Source of the DNA: Vibrio ouci | GTDB lineage: Bacteria; Pseudomonadota; Gammaproteobacteria; Enterobacterales; Vibrionaceae | Assembly (NCBI RefSeq): GCF_004551525.1 | Contig: NZ_SATR01000011.1 | Coordinates: 1-64,000 of the forward strand | Length of the DNA: 64,000 nucleotides | Direction of reading: 5' to 3' | Shown: positions 28,394 to 37,662 of the stretch, one piece after another | Layout: each line of letters begins with the position of its first letter | Position numbering within the stretch: the stretch's first letter is position 1 | Position numbers and translations under genes: made by a program | The notes under the pieces: model-generated | The model's input: only the letters and a program-made list of their open reading frames with translations | Databases searched by the model: none | What the model was told of the DNA's origin: nothing

Positions 28394-29296
28394 CTACTTA
28401 ACGTTTAAGCTCTGTAGCATCTGTGCCGAAGGAGCAAAGAAGTAAGCCCCTGTCACAGCGGTCGTAAAGCGCAGCAGTTGGTCAGTTTTGCCATCTGTTA
28501 CACCGTACATACTTTCTAGCATCGCTTTGAAGTTATGCAGTGTATTACAGTAAGCGATGAACAGCAGACCATGCTCACCTGACACACTACCGTATGGCAA
28601 GCTATGGCGAACAATCTTAAGGCCCTTGCCTTCTTCTTTAATATCAACACGTCCAACGTGTGACGCTGCAGGTACATCGTCTAGTTCAATAGAGTCAGGC
28701 TTAGTACGGCCAATTACTTTCTCTTGCGCTGATACATTCAAACGATTCCATGATGGCAGATTGTGAATAAAGCGCTGCACCATGACGTAGCTACCACCAG
28801 CAAACTCGCCTTGTGGAACAATCGCGACTTCTTCACGTTGAGCATCTTTCGGGTTCTCTGTACCGTCAACGAAATCGGTCATATCACGAGAATCTAGGTA
28901 GCGGTAACCGTAAGTTTCATCAACCACTGAAACATTTTCTGCCACCTGAGCAAAGAACTTGCGCAGCAAGTAGAAGTGCAAATCATGACGATTAGAGTGG
29001 CAGTGAATCAAAACATCGACATCTGAGCTAGGTGCAACTGTTTCACCTTCACCTAATTGTGGGAAGTCAATCAACTCACTAGGAACAGCTACATCAAACT
29101 TGCTCCAAAAGGCTTTAGTAAATGCAATTGACAGTGTCAGCTCTGCACCAGGCTGTTGAGCATTAAGTTCTTCAACCAGTGCAGGTAGTGCTTGCAGCTG
29201 AGCTAACACGCCTTGAGCATCTTGGTTTACTTTCAACAAAGTGTATTGTGCAAATGGTCCTGCTTCAGGAAGAATTGCGCTTTGAGGGTATGACAT
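28394..29296 (-). CDS. yfeX: DyP-type heme peroxidase (YfeX-like)
   Basis: Dye-decolourising peroxidase, a heme enzyme using hydrogen peroxide. The 300 residues match E. coli YfeX closely in plan: the distal-site motif FVDGTENP (142-149, catalytic D144) and presumed proximal histidine H213 in SHVGRVDIK. Also shared are GLKIVRHSLPYG and the C-terminal VTGAYFFAPS. There is no signal peptide, so it is cytoplasmic or encapsulated. No encapsulin gene is visible. A DUF2919 gene follows upstream on the same strand, as yfeZ lies near yfeX in enterics. The natural substrate is unknown. Confidence 0.92.
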   Translation of the reverse strand: MSYPQSAILPEAGPFAQYTLLKVNQDAQGVLAQLQALPALVEELNAQQPGAELTLSIAFTKAFWSKFDVAVPSELIDFPQLGEGETVAPSSDVDVLIHCHSNRHDLHFYLLRKFFAQVAENVSVVDETYGYRYLDSRDMTDFVDGTENPKDAQREEVAIVPQGEFAGGSYVMVQRFIHNLPSWNRLNVSAQEKVIGRTKPDSIELDDVPAASHVGRVDIKEEGKGLKIVRHSLPYGSVSGEHGLLFIAYCNTLHNFKAMLESMYGVTDGKTDQLLRFTTAVTGAYFFAPSAQMLQSLNVK

Positions 29297-29378
29297 TATG
29301 AGTTCCTCACTTAATTTTTTTGCTCAGTGTATTTCGATTTGATTTCAAAGTATTGATAGCGATCATCGCTTGCTTCGA

Positions 29379-29837
29379 TCAGTGCATTGGAGGGTTATGA
29401 AAACTGTCTCTGACACTGCGGCTTCTCGCGACATAAATAATTAACCATAGCAGCAGTAGCATCACCGCTCCATTCGTCCAACTGAATGCGCCGTGTACCA
29501 AATAAACATGATACATGGTCTGGGATAACTGCAGGGTAGCTGTCACGAGTGTAATACTGCGTCCCCAAGCAACAATTCTGTTCACCCAGTGGCGCTCTGG
29601 ACTGCGGAGGTTAACAAGCCACATCAAAGCTATGCTAGGAACCCCCATCGCAAGGCCTAAATAGAGCATGGTATGGTCTGGATAGACAATCGAAAGAATC
29701 TTACTGCCACTCTCTCGGCTTGCTCCTGCAACTACAAAAACTATCCAAGCTTTAGCTAAGAATAACCAGCTAAACCAAAGCAGCTTCGGGGCTTTCAAAA
29801 AGCCATGCTTATCATATTGTTCTATTGCGTAACGCAC
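29379..29837 (-). CDS. DUF2919-type inner-membrane protein (YfeZ-like)
   Basis: A 152-residue protein with four predicted membrane helices (about 20-40, 54-73, 86-107, 117-136), a short cytoplasmic start (YDKHGFLKAPKLLW) and a polar end. The start motif and size resemble the DUF2919 family that includes YfeZ. It lies 82 bp upstream of the DyP peroxidase on the same strand and may be co-transcribed. Function unknown. Confidence 0.7.
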   Translation of the reverse strand: MRYAIEQYDKHGFLKAPKLLWFSWLFLAKAWIVFVVAGASRESGSKILSIVYPDHTMLYLGLAMGVPSIALMWLVNLRSPERHWVNRIVAWGRSITLVTATLQLSQTMYHVYLVHGAFSWTNGAVMLLLLWLIIYVARSRSVRDSFHNPPMH

Positions 29838-29930
29838 TGATCGGTAACTACTGATTTGAAATTAACTATTACTCTATACCAATTGGCACAATTTTCTATC
29901 AGTAAATTGTTAGAGCAAAGGAAGTAAGGG

Positions 29931-30368
29931 TTAGCCTTTGATGCGTCGAATCGACAATCCAATAAATGCGACGAGTAACAAGATAGGCGCTAGCCATAAT
30001 AAGGCGTTAGATGCGCTAAAGGAGGGTTTGTACAACACGAATTCGCCATAGCGAGCAGTCATAAAATCAATCACTTGTTGTTCACTCTGGCCTTGATTGA
30101 TTTTCTCAAACACGATTAGGCGTAAATCTTTGGCAATCGGCGAGTTCGACTCGACCAAGTTTTGATTTTGACACTGGGGGCAACGTAAGGATTTCGCTAA
30201 CTCGATTGCCGTTTTTTGCAACTGAGGAGAATCAAACTCAAACAGTTCCACCTGAGAGTTTTGTTCCGACGTCGCTGGGGCAAACAGTTCTTGCGAGGCA
30301 AACGCCGCTTGGCAGAATAGCGCCAAAATCATCAGCATCACTGACAGTGCTTGCTTACTCACAGCCAT
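29931..30368 (-). CDS. nrfF: NrfF (CcmH-like) cytochrome c maturation protein
   Basis: CcmH-family thiol-redox protein that works with a CcmF-type lyase to attach heme. The 145 residues have a signal peptide (about 1-24) and the domain LRCPQCQNQNLVESNSPIA with the redox pair CPQC. A C-terminal membrane anchor follows (about 118-138). Within the nrf locus the likely job is NrfF: attaching heme to the unusual CWSCK site of NrfA with NrfE and NrfG. It starts 4 bp after the CcmG-like gene. Confidence 0.88.
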   Translation of the reverse strand: MAVSKQALSVMLMILALFCQAAFASQELFAPATSEQNSQVELFEFDSPQLQKTAIELAKSLRCPQCQNQNLVESNSPIAKDLRLIVFEKINQGQSEQQVIDFMTARYGEFVLYKPSFSASNALLWLAPILLLVAFIGLSIRRIKG

Positions 30369-30372
30369 AAGC

Positions 30373-30909
30373 TTAGCTCTCTCCTAGTTGAAAGTATTGA
30401 GCAAAGTACTTGTTCCATACTCGCTCGTTCAGTACGCCAAGATGCTTGTAAATGATGTCACCTTGTTTATTCACTAGATACGTTTCTGGTGTGCCAACCA
30501 CTCCCAAATCAAGCGCCAAGCGACCTTTTGGATCAAAAATAACATCACGATACGGGTTACCTAAATGGCCAAGGTAATTAAGCGCGCCAGAACGTTGGTC
30601 ACGATAATTTAACCCCACTATCGGTATACCTGATTGTTCGAGTTGATTCAGATAGGCATGTTCTTGTTTACATACCCCACACCAAGACGCCCAAACATTG
30701 ACGAGCTGGTAGTCACTTTTGAACAACTGGCTAGTTTGCACCTCGCTGTTTGCGTCAAGCAATTCAACAGTCATCGCAGGAAAAGCGCGCACAACAGGCG
30801 TTGATTGAGGACCAAATTGTTGAGAGTTAAGCCCCGCAACCAAAAACCCGATAAAGCCAAGCAGAACAACGATGAATATACTGATCTTACGCGTGCTTGA
30901 TAACGCCAT
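30373..30909 (-). CDS. CcmG/DsbE-like thiol-disulfide protein in nrf operon
   Basis: Membrane-anchored thioredoxin-fold protein of 178 residues that reduces apocytochrome or CcmH-type thiols before heme attachment. It has an N-terminal membrane anchor (about 10-27), the active site WASWCGVCKQE (CxxC at about 76-79) and the cis-proline region GTPETYL. Its start overlaps nrfE by 23 bp and nrfF follows after 4 bp, so it is dedicated to this operon. The classical enteric nrf operon lacks such a gene; related loci call it nrfX. Confidence 0.88.
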   Translation of the reverse strand: MALSSTRKISIFIVVLLGFIGFLVAGLNSQQFGPQSTPVVRAFPAMTVELLDANSEVQTSQLFKSDYQLVNVWASWCGVCKQEHAYLNQLEQSGIPIVGLNYRDQRSGALNYLGHLGNPYRDVIFDPKGRLALDLGVVGTPETYLVNKQGDIIYKHLGVLNERVWNKYFAQYFQLGES

Positions 30910-32782
30910 GAACGACTCCTTTTCTCCGCGATGAAAGCAAAGGTATCACACCGCCCAGCATTGCCACTAGAGCTCCGCCCCAGATCCACCCTATATAGGC
31001 TTTATACTGAATTTTCACCGCGTAGGAATCGACGTCCACTTTACTGCCAAGCGTTATGTAGTAATCGCCATGCCAAAAAGGTCGAATAGCAGGCTCACTC
31101 ATATTCATCACACGAACCGGGTAATGACGGCGCTCTGGCATCAACACAAACTCTCGCCCCTGTTGGGAAAAACGAATCAACGCCCTTTCCGCCGTGTAAT
31201 TGGGACCGATAGCCCACTCGGTATCCAGATAGTCGACCTGCCAGTCACCAAATTGAGCGCGGCTTCCTGCGGACATTTTATGGTTCACTTCAAACGAGTG
31301 CTCACTGTTCATCACTGCGCCAACGCAGCTTATCGCAAGACCGACATGAGCAAGGATCATAAATGAGAGTTTCGATTGTTTGATGGCTAGCAAGCTATGG
31401 CTGAGCAGTACCCAAACAGCAAGTCCCCACACCAGTGTCACCACAATAGATAGCTGATCCACTTGTAGCCAATACAGCAAAGTGCCCACCAAAAGCGCAA
31501 ACAAAAACAGTATCACTATCTTAGCTGGGGAATAATAAGCGCCGCGGTGCCATTTCAACAGTGGCACTAGCCCCATTCCAAGCAGAGCCAACAGAGTCAA
31601 TGGTAAGAACAAGGTGTTGAAATAAGGCGCGCCGACCGAGATAGAACCAACCCCGAGCAGCTCATAAACCATCGGGTAGAAAGTGCCTAAAAAGACAGTA
31701 AAGGTGGCGACAGCAAGCAGACCAACCGCCATTGAAGATAAGTAACTGCGCCCGTTTAATGCTTGAATCGGCTGACTGTTAATGGCGTCGCTACGCTCGA
31801 ACAGTAAACTAAACGAAGCAATTAAGGTGACGGCCAAGATCAATAGCAGCGCCACGCCTTTACTCGGGTCAACCGCAAAAGCATGTACTGATGTCAGAAC
31901 CCCTGAGCGGACAATGAATGTGCCGAGAATACTTAGGCTAAACGTGACCAAAGCGAGGATTAGCGCACTACGACTTTGTTGCTGATGTTTCTTGGCCGCT
32001 AGCATCGCATGCAGCAACGCAGTGCCGGTTAACCAAGGTAGCAAAGAGGCGTTCTCGACAGGATCCCAGAACCACCAGCCACCCCAGCCCAATTCGTTAT
32101 AGGCCCACCAAGAGCCAACCAAAATCCCTAAGGTTAAAAATACCCATGCGGAAATAACCCAAGGCGTGGCCAGTTTGACCCATTGAGTCATGTATTCAGG
32201 TTGCATCAAAGCTGCCAAAGCAAATGCCAATACCGTCGAAAAGCCAATATAGCCAAGGTATAGCAATGGCGGATGAAAGATTAGCCCGATGTCTTGCAAC
32301 ATTGGGTTTAAATCTCGACCTTGCTCTAGCCAAAATTCTGAATAAACAAAAGGATTAGAGGCAAGTAAGGTAAACCAACTAAACGCGGCAACAAACAGTG
32401 TCATGATCCACAACACGTCATTTAAGTAACGCTTACTGGTATTGGGAATAAAGCTAATGCACGCTGACCATAGCGCGAGAGTAAAGACCCAAAACAACAT
32501 TGAGCCTTCATGACCACCCCATACTGCTGCCATTTTGTAGAACACCGGCAATGCAGAGTTAGAGTGAGAGGCGACATAATGAAATTGAAATTGATCGGCT
32601 ATAAATAAGTAGCCAAGAACAATAAGGCTCAACAGTGCCATTACACCGTTGAGCCTAGCAACTAATGATAGGGAGAGTGTTGAATCATCGCCGCGCCATT
32701 TTTGCCACCCGAACCAAGCCGAGCTTAGTGAGCTCGATACCGCAATCCAAATTAACGCAAAATGACCAAACTCTCCTACCAT
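30887..32782 (-). CDS. nrfE: NrfE (CcmF-like) cytochrome c heme lyase subunit
   Basis: Large polytopic inner-membrane protein of 631 residues of the CcmF/NrfE family, which handles heme for attachment to apocytochromes. It shows many membrane helices and the tryptophan-rich WWD signature near ELGWGGWWFWDPVENASLLPW (about 229-248). Conserved histidines follow in LLHAMLA and SVHAFAVDPSKG. The context nrfBCD-E-(ccmG)-F makes it NrfE, specialised for the lysine-coordinated heme of NrfA. It follows nrfD by 2 bp. Confidence 0.92.
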   Translation of the reverse strand: MVGEFGHFALIWIAVSSSLSSAWFGWQKWRGDDSTLSLSLVARLNGVMALLSLIVLGYLFIADQFQFHYVASHSNSALPVFYKMAAVWGGHEGSMLFWVFTLALWSACISFIPNTSKRYLNDVLWIMTLFVAAFSWFTLLASNPFVYSEFWLEQGRDLNPMLQDIGLIFHPPLLYLGYIGFSTVLAFALAALMQPEYMTQWVKLATPWVISAWVFLTLGILVGSWWAYNELGWGGWWFWDPVENASLLPWLTGTALLHAMLAAKKHQQQSRSALILALVTFSLSILGTFIVRSGVLTSVHAFAVDPSKGVALLLILAVTLIASFSLLFERSDAINSQPIQALNGRSYLSSMAVGLLAVATFTVFLGTFYPMVYELLGVGSISVGAPYFNTLFLPLTLLALLGMGLVPLLKWHRGAYYSPAKIVILFLFALLVGTLLYWLQVDQLSIVVTLVWGLAVWVLLSHSLLAIKQSKLSFMILAHVGLAISCVGAVMNSEHSFEVNHKMSAGSRAQFGDWQVDYLDTEWAIGPNYTAERALIRFSQQGREFVLMPERRHYPVRVMNMSEPAIRPFWHGDYYITLGSKVDVDSYAVKIQYKAYIGWIWGGALVAMLGGVIPLLSSRRKGVVHGVIKHA

Positions 32783-32784
32783 GA

Positions 32785-33756
32785 TTACACTACCGTCATT
32801 TGTCCAGCGTACAAGATAAAGGTACGTAGCATCAGCACACCCACCAAGCTTAACGTGGTAACAATGAAGATATAGCCGCCATTATGACGCGTCTCTTTAG
32901 GCGTCACAGCATTGAGCGTCAACGGCAGTAACATGCCGATCAGTACCACACCAAACCAGAACCAATTTGACCAGAATCCGCCACCAATCGCATTCCAAGC
33001 AGCAACTTCGTTCTGTCCGCCACTAAAAATCAAACCGGTAAAGAAGGTCACAAGGACAAACAATTCAAACATCACAACTGGGCGCTCAAAGCCGTGTACC
33101 CAAGAAACACTTGGACTTGTCGCTGACTCTTTAAACACCAATATGCCGAACATTAAACACGCTGCGGCACCGGATGAAAGACTAGAGAATAGGAACAAAA
33201 TCGGCAGCACTGGATTATTCAGCATTGGGTAAGTTTTCAATGCTGAAAGTAGGAAGCCCGTGTATGCAGCTAAAACAATCGCAAGGAAACCCAAAAACAG
33301 TTCAATGCCGTTGGTGGCCTTACCGGACTTAATCAAGATTCCATCAACCAGATCGAGCAACTTAGTTGGCAGTTTACCTTCACAGAAACGGATGATTTGA
33401 TGACGGAATATAATCCCAATCCAGATAAACAATACAATCATGTAGACCTGGAACAAGATAACACCCATCGACATCACTGAGCTCGGGTTGTAGAAAATCA
33501 TAATCTTCCAAAACGATAACGGTTTGGTTAAGTGGAAGATAAGAATTGTTAAACCCGAAATGATGCCAAACGGTGCCAGCCATGCCATCGCTTTCATGAT
33601 GCCATTATTAGCTGGATCACCTTCAATCACTTTTCGTTTCAGGTAGAGCGAGATCATCACCGCACCTGCCGACATACCCGCTAAAAACAGATAGATAGCG
33701 ATAATCCAGTCCCACACCAGAGAGTCAAAGTGGAATGCACTTTCAAAACCATTCAT
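32785..33756 (-). CDS. nrfD: NrfD quinol-oxidising membrane subunit
   Basis: Integral membrane protein of 323 residues with about eight helices, of the NrfD/PsrC family. It is thought to oxidise menaquinol and pass electrons to the iron-sulfur protein NrfC, then NrfB and NrfA. It opens with the family-type helix IIAIYLFLAGMSAGAVMISLYLKRK. The ATG overlaps the nrfC stop, and nrfE starts 2 bp downstream. Confidence 0.94.
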   Translation of the reverse strand: MNGFESAFHFDSLVWDWIIAIYLFLAGMSAGAVMISLYLKRKVIEGDPANNGIMKAMAWLAPFGIISGLTILIFHLTKPLSFWKIMIFYNPSSVMSMGVILFQVYMIVLFIWIGIIFRHQIIRFCEGKLPTKLLDLVDGILIKSGKATNGIELFLGFLAIVLAAYTGFLLSALKTYPMLNNPVLPILFLFSSLSSGAAACLMFGILVFKESATSPSVSWVHGFERPVVMFELFVLVTFFTGLIFSGGQNEVAAWNAIGGGFWSNWFWFGVVLIGMLLPLTLNAVTPKETRHNGGYIFIVTTLSLVGVLMLRTFILYAGQMTVV

Positions 33757-34445
33757 TATGATATCTCCCCTTTCTGATGAGGCACTTTGTACAGCTTAGG
33801 CTTAGTCCCTAAGTGCACTTTATCTCGGTAGACCGCTTCACTATTAAGCACCTGATTAATTTCACTGCTCGGATCGTTGAGATCGCCAAAGATCAGTGCC
33901 TTAGTTGGACAAGATTCAACACACGCAGGCAATTTGCCTTGCGCAAGATTGGTGTCGCGACAGAAGTTACACTTATCGGCTGAGTGATCTTCTGGATTGA
34001 AGAAACGCACTTGATATGGACACGCCGCTAAACAGTAGCCGCAGCCAACACATTTTTCTTTGTGCACATCAATAATGCCGGTTTTCTCATCTTTGTACGC
34101 CGCCCCGGTTGGACATACGTAAACACAAGGTGGGTTTTCACAGTGCTGACAAGATTTGCGCGTAAAACGGTAATCAACATCTGGGAACTCACCTTGTGGC
34201 TCACTGCGAATAATCTCAAGGCGAGAGACACCCTCTGGCACCTTGTTCACTTCACGACATGCCTCTGTACACGCAGTACAACCGATACAAGCGGTTTCAT
34301 CGTGGATCATGCCGTAGAGTTTATTGCCGCCTTGCTCTACATTAGCCAAAGATTTTCGGCTGCTCAGCACTGCAGTACCCGCAACGCCAGTGGCAAAGAT
34401 AAGCGCGCCCGAGCCAGCTAAGAAGTTTCGTCTAGAACAACTCAT
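33756..34445 (-). CDS. nrfC: NrfC periplasmic 4x[4Fe-4S] protein
   Basis: Electron-transfer protein between NrfD and NrfB. The 229 residues begin with a Tat signal (CSRRNFLAGSGALIFA). They carry four ferredoxin-type cysteine clusters: CIGCTACTEAC, CQHCENPPCVYVC, CVGCGYCLAAC and CNFCRD...CVESC. It overlaps nrfD (ATGA) and follows nrfB by one base. Confidence 0.96.
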   Translation of the reverse strand: MSCSRRNFLAGSGALIFATGVAGTAVLSSRKSLANVEQGGNKLYGMIHDETACIGCTACTEACREVNKVPEGVSRLEIIRSEPQGEFPDVDYRFTRKSCQHCENPPCVYVCPTGAAYKDEKTGIIDVHKEKCVGCGYCLAACPYQVRFFNPEDHSADKCNFCRDTNLAQGKLPACVESCPTKALIFGDLNDPSSEINQVLNSEAVYRDKVHLGTKPKLYKVPHQKGEIS

Positions 34446-34446
34446 A

Positions 34447-35034
34447 CTACTTCTCCTTATTCAGCTGATTAAAATCAGAGTGACAATCGACACATAACTT
34501 GATGCGTTCTTTACGCTCAAGACCTAACACCTTGGATTTTCTTGCGTGGACGTCATGACAATTTGAACAGGTTAAGTTCTTGGCATGCACATCGTGCGTC
34601 CAGCTATCATCACGCAGATACTTAGGCTGGTGACAGTCAGTACATTGACTATTGGCCTTTAAGATAGCTTCCGGATCAAGAAAGACTTTCTCGGTCCCTG
34701 GCTGAGACTGAGCACTGGAGTATTTGGTCACAACTGGCGCACCTTCACGGTGATCTGGGCCGATATTATTGTGACACTCGGTACAGTTAACTTCGCGGCC
34801 AAGAATTTTGTGCGCGTCTTCACCGTGAGACTCTTGGAGGGTTTGTTTTGAATCCTTATGACATTGGATACATTTGTAATCCTTGTCACGGATAAGCGTA
34901 ACCTCATGGCGGGCTGACTTTTCTTCAGACTGCACAGTTGAAGTGTCGGCAACGGCATGAAGAGAATAACCATAGAGGCAAAATGCTAGAATAGACTTTA
35001 GCATTATGACTATGGCCAACTTTATATTGCCCAT
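34447..35034 (-). CDS. nrfB: NrfB pentaheme cytochrome c
   Basis: Periplasmic electron carrier that feeds NrfA. The 195 residues have a signal peptide (to about residue 30, HAVADTS) and five CxxCH heme sites: CIQCH, CTECH, CTDCH, CSNCH and CVDCH. The chosen ATG at 35034 has AAGGA five bases upstream; a second ATG at 35004 would still leave a signal peptide. It is the first gene of the minus-strand nrfBCDE-ccmG-nrfF operon. Confidence 0.94.
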   Translation of the reverse strand: MGNIKLAIVIMLKSILAFCLYGYSLHAVADTSTVQSEEKSARHEVTLIRDKDYKCIQCHKDSKQTLQESHGEDAHKILGREVNCTECHNNIGPDHREGAPVVTKYSSAQSQPGTEKVFLDPEAILKANSQCTDCHQPKYLRDDSWTHDVHAKNLTCSNCHDVHARKSKVLGLERKERIKLCVDCHSDFNQLNKEK

Positions 35035-35511
35035 ATTATCCTTTCCTTATTCCCGTACCTTTTATTGAATAATCAATAAGTTGATATACGGTTAAAAATT
35101 AAAGCCCCTTGATACATCAAAAAACATATCAAATGAGATCAATTCTTATTTTGGAAAAGCCACAACGCTATTTAACTATATATTACTCTCACTACTCTTT
35201 AGGGGTAGTTATAACTGCTCAAAATTCGATCTCTATCACCTTAATAAATTAGCGGTTAATATCACTAAGTCATTGATGATAATAAGTTTCATTAAATCCT
35301 CGCGCAAACCAGGAGTAGCCCTTTAGGGGTATAAGAAGTCCAATTTGAACTGGATCACTAGGTAAAATTGATCTCAAACAATGATTACTTATTAACAAGT
35401 TATTTAATTTATTTCCTTTTATTACAATATGTATCAGTTTCTCCAGTTCTTAGTTTGGAATATAGCCAGTTCACAACGCTGCTTATAAAAACAGAATACG
35501 GAGATAGCACT
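35035..35511. promoter_or_regulatory. Divergent nrfB/nrfA control region
   Basis: These 477 bp hold no gene. A NarP-type 7-2-7 dyad TAGCCCT-TT-AGGGGTA lies at 35316-35331, and the heptamer AGGGGTA occurs again at 35201-35207. TTGAACTGGATCAC at 35345-35358 resembles an FNR site (TTGAT-N4-ATCAA) and could also be read as a CRP half-site pair. Several TTGAT and ATCAA half-sites cluster at 35072-35142 near nrfB. The spacing resembles the E. coli nrfA promoter, with FNR near -41.5 and NarP upstream. Confidence 0.6.
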
Positions 35512-36942
35512 GTGAATAAATTGCATTGGATACCAAAATCCGCTGCAGCATTAGCGATCGTGGCCAGCTCATTAATGAGTGTCACTAGCTTTGCTGCATC
35601 CGAAGACAAAGGCTTAATTGATCCGCGTAACGACGCGTACGAACAGCAGCACCCAGATCAATACCACTCTTGGAAAGCCACCTCAGAAAGTGAACATATC
35701 GAAGATGCGCTAGCAGAAGATCCAAACATGGTGATTCTATGGGCGGGTTACGGCTTCGCAAAAGACTACAACAAAGCACGCGGCCACTTTTACGCGGTCG
35801 ATGATGTAAGACAAACGCTACGTACTGGCGCACCACAAGATGAAACCTCAGGTCCAATGCCGATGGCATGTTGGAGCTGTAAGAGCCCTGACGTAGGTAG
35901 AATCATTGATGAACGTGGTGAAGATGGCTATTTCGAAGGTAAATGGGCGCGTCTTGGTGATCAAGTGGTTAACCCTATCGGTTGTGCTGACTGTCACGAT
36001 ACCCGTAGTGAAGGATTCAAAAATGGCGAACCAGCACTTGCATTAGCTAAGCCTTATGTTGAGCGCGCATTCGAAGCTATTGATAAACCTTTTGAGCAGC
36101 AGTCTCGTCTCGATCAACAAGCTTCGGTATGTGGCCAGTGTCACGTCGAATACTACTTCGTTAAATCGGAGAAAAACGCGGTTAAGTTCCCTTGGGACAG
36201 AGGCACAACCGTTGATGATATGGAAGAGTACTACGATGCACTTGGCTTTAAAGACTGGACACACAAAGTATCCAAAGCGCCGATGCTAAAAGCTCAGCAC
36301 CCTGGTTACGAAACTTGGCGCGATGGTATTCACGGCAAAAACAAAGTCGCTTGTGTTGATTGTCATATGCCAAAAGTGACCAAAGAAGACGGCACGGTTT
36401 ATACCGATCACAAAGTGGGTAACCCATTCGACCGCTTCGAAGACACCTGTGCTAACTGTCACACCCAGTCTAAAGAGCAAATGCGCGAAATCGTGTCGAC
36501 TCGTAAAGCGCAAGTGCTGAATATGAAGCTAACCGCTGAGAAACAAATTGTCGCGGCGCACTTTGAAGCTGGGGCAGCTTGGGATGCAGGTGCAACAGAA
36601 GCTGAGATGAAAGATATCCTGCAAGATATTCGTCATGCTCAATGGCGCTGGGACTACGCAATTGCCTCACACGGTGTGCATATGCACGCTCCTGAAGTGG
36701 CATTAGAAGTACTAGGCACGGCGGTTGACCGCGCAGCGGATGCTCGAACTAAGATTGTTCGACTACTTGCTAAGAAAGGCATTACCGAGCCAGTAGAGCT
36801 GCCAGACATTTCAACCAAAGCAGCGGCTCAAAAAGCGCTAGGTATGGATATGGATAAGATGAACGCTGACAAGCAAAACTTCTTGAAGACCGTTGTTCCA
36901 GACTGGAATGAGGCAGCAGAAAAGCGCGAAGCTGAATACTAA
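35512..36942 (+). CDS. nrfA: Ammonia-forming cytochrome c nitrite reductase NrfA
   Basis: Periplasmic enzyme that reduces nitrite to ammonium with six electrons. The start chosen is the GTG at 35512, eight bases after GGAG, which gives 476 residues with a signal peptide ([20 protein letters not shown], cut near SFA-AS). The frame extends upstream without a signal peptide or ribosome binding site. Heme sites are CWSCK (first, lysine-ligated catalytic heme, about residue 120), then CADCH, CGQCH, CVDCH and CANCH, the full pentaheme pattern. It is divergent from nrfBCDE. Confidence 0.97.
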   Translation: MNKLHWIPKSAAALAIVASSLMSVTSFAASEDKGLIDPRNDAYEQQHPDQYHSWKATSESEHIEDALAEDPNMVILWAGYGFAKDYNKARGHFYAVDDVRQTLRTGAPQDETSGPMPMACWSCKSPDVGRIIDERGEDGYFEGKWARLGDQVVNPIGCADCHDTRSEGFKNGEPALALAKPYVERAFEAIDKPFEQQSRLDQQASVCGQCHVEYYFVKSEKNAVKFPWDRGTTVDDMEEYYDALGFKDWTHKVSKAPMLKAQHPGYETWRDGIHGKNKVACVDCHMPKVTKEDGTVYTDHKVGNPFDRFEDTCANCHTQSKEQMREIVSTRKAQVLNMKLTAEKQIVAAHFEAGAAWDAGATEAEMKDILQDIRHAQWRWDYAIASHGVHMHAPEVALEVLGTAVDRAADARTKIVRLLAKKGITEPVELPDISTKAAAQKALGMDMDKMNADKQNFLKTVVPDWNEAAEKREAEY

Positions 36943-36959
36943 TTCCAACCCATAAAACT

Positions 36960-36987
36960 AAAAACCGGCGAACTTCGCCGGTTTTTT
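36960..36987 (+). terminator. Terminator after nrfA
   Basis: AAAACCGGCGAA / TTCGCCGGTTTTTT stem with a T run, 18 bp after the nrfA stop. The A run on the other side also lets it serve the convergent nrfG. Confidence 0.9.
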
Positions 36988-37035
36988 ATGCTTGCCTATA
37001 AGTTATCGCGCGCACTCACACTTTAATGCCACCTA

Positions 37036-37578
37036 CTAAGACTTATTAGACATCATCTGTTTGGCTTGGTTTAAAGAGCGAATCACCGATTCTCTATCCA
37101 GCTCTGGGCTGTTTGAGTCCAGCATGCGCGTCCACGCATCGACTGCTTCTTGATAGCGAAAACTAATAAAATGATCACTGGCAATGAGCGCTAATGCGGT
37201 TAAGTTTTTCGGCTCAAGGGCTAAGGATTGATCAAGTAAAGCGCGCACTTCATCGGTCATTCTTTGCTTTTTGACGTAATAGAGCGCCGTCGCTTTGGCA
37301 GCCAATTGACTGGCAGAAGGCGTATCACTTAGACGCGCCGCATAATCAAAACAAGTTAGTGCTGAAGAGAATTCTTGATTGTTTAAGTAGCCATGGCCCA
37401 ACTGAAACCACAGCTCTGCTTGGTTAGGATCTTGCTTTAGTTGCTGCTGGATTGAGTCCATCCACTCAGAATGAGTTTGAGCTAACGTATCGTCCACTTT
37501 CGGCTGAGGTTGCTCCCCTTGTAACCAAAAGTACAAAGGAACAGACAAGGCAAAACTGGCGAGCAAAATACGTTTCAT
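37036..37578 (-). CDS. nrfG: NrfG-like TPR protein for NrfA maturation
   Basis: A 180-residue protein with an N-terminal membrane anchor (about 3-18) and TPR repeats (about 50-165; AELWFQLGHGYLNNQEFSSALTCFDYAARL). In E. coli NrfG binds the NrfA C-terminus and helps the NrfEF lyase put heme on the CxxCK site. This gene is convergent with nrfA instead of being at the end of the nrfBCDEF series, so it is transcribed separately. The identification rests on domain plan, length and location. Confidence 0.85.
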   Translation of the reverse strand: MKRILLASFALSVPLYFWLQGEQPQPKVDDTLAQTHSEWMDSIQQQLKQDPNQAELWFQLGHGYLNNQEFSSALTCFDYAARLSDTPSASQLAAKATALYYVKKQRMTDEVRALLDQSLALEPKNLTALALIASDHFISFRYQEAVDAWTRMLDSNSPELDRESVIRSLNQAKQMMSNKS

Positions 37579-37662
37579 TCAAAGACTCATGATTTTGTAC
37601 AGTATGTTGGAATTATATCGTGATAGGATAAAACTATCTTTGATCTCGCAAGACCTATAACT

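Noticed and set aside
35109..35120. TTGATACATCAA as an FNR site
   Set aside because: The half-sites are separated by 2 bases; FNR needs 4.
35368..35511. 48-residue N-terminal extension of NrfA
   Set aside because: The GTG at 35512 has a good SD and gives a signal peptide and the family length; the extension has neither.
36961..36986. nrfA hairpin as a regulatory attenuator
   Set aside because: Position after the stop and the T run make an ordinary terminator the simpler reading.
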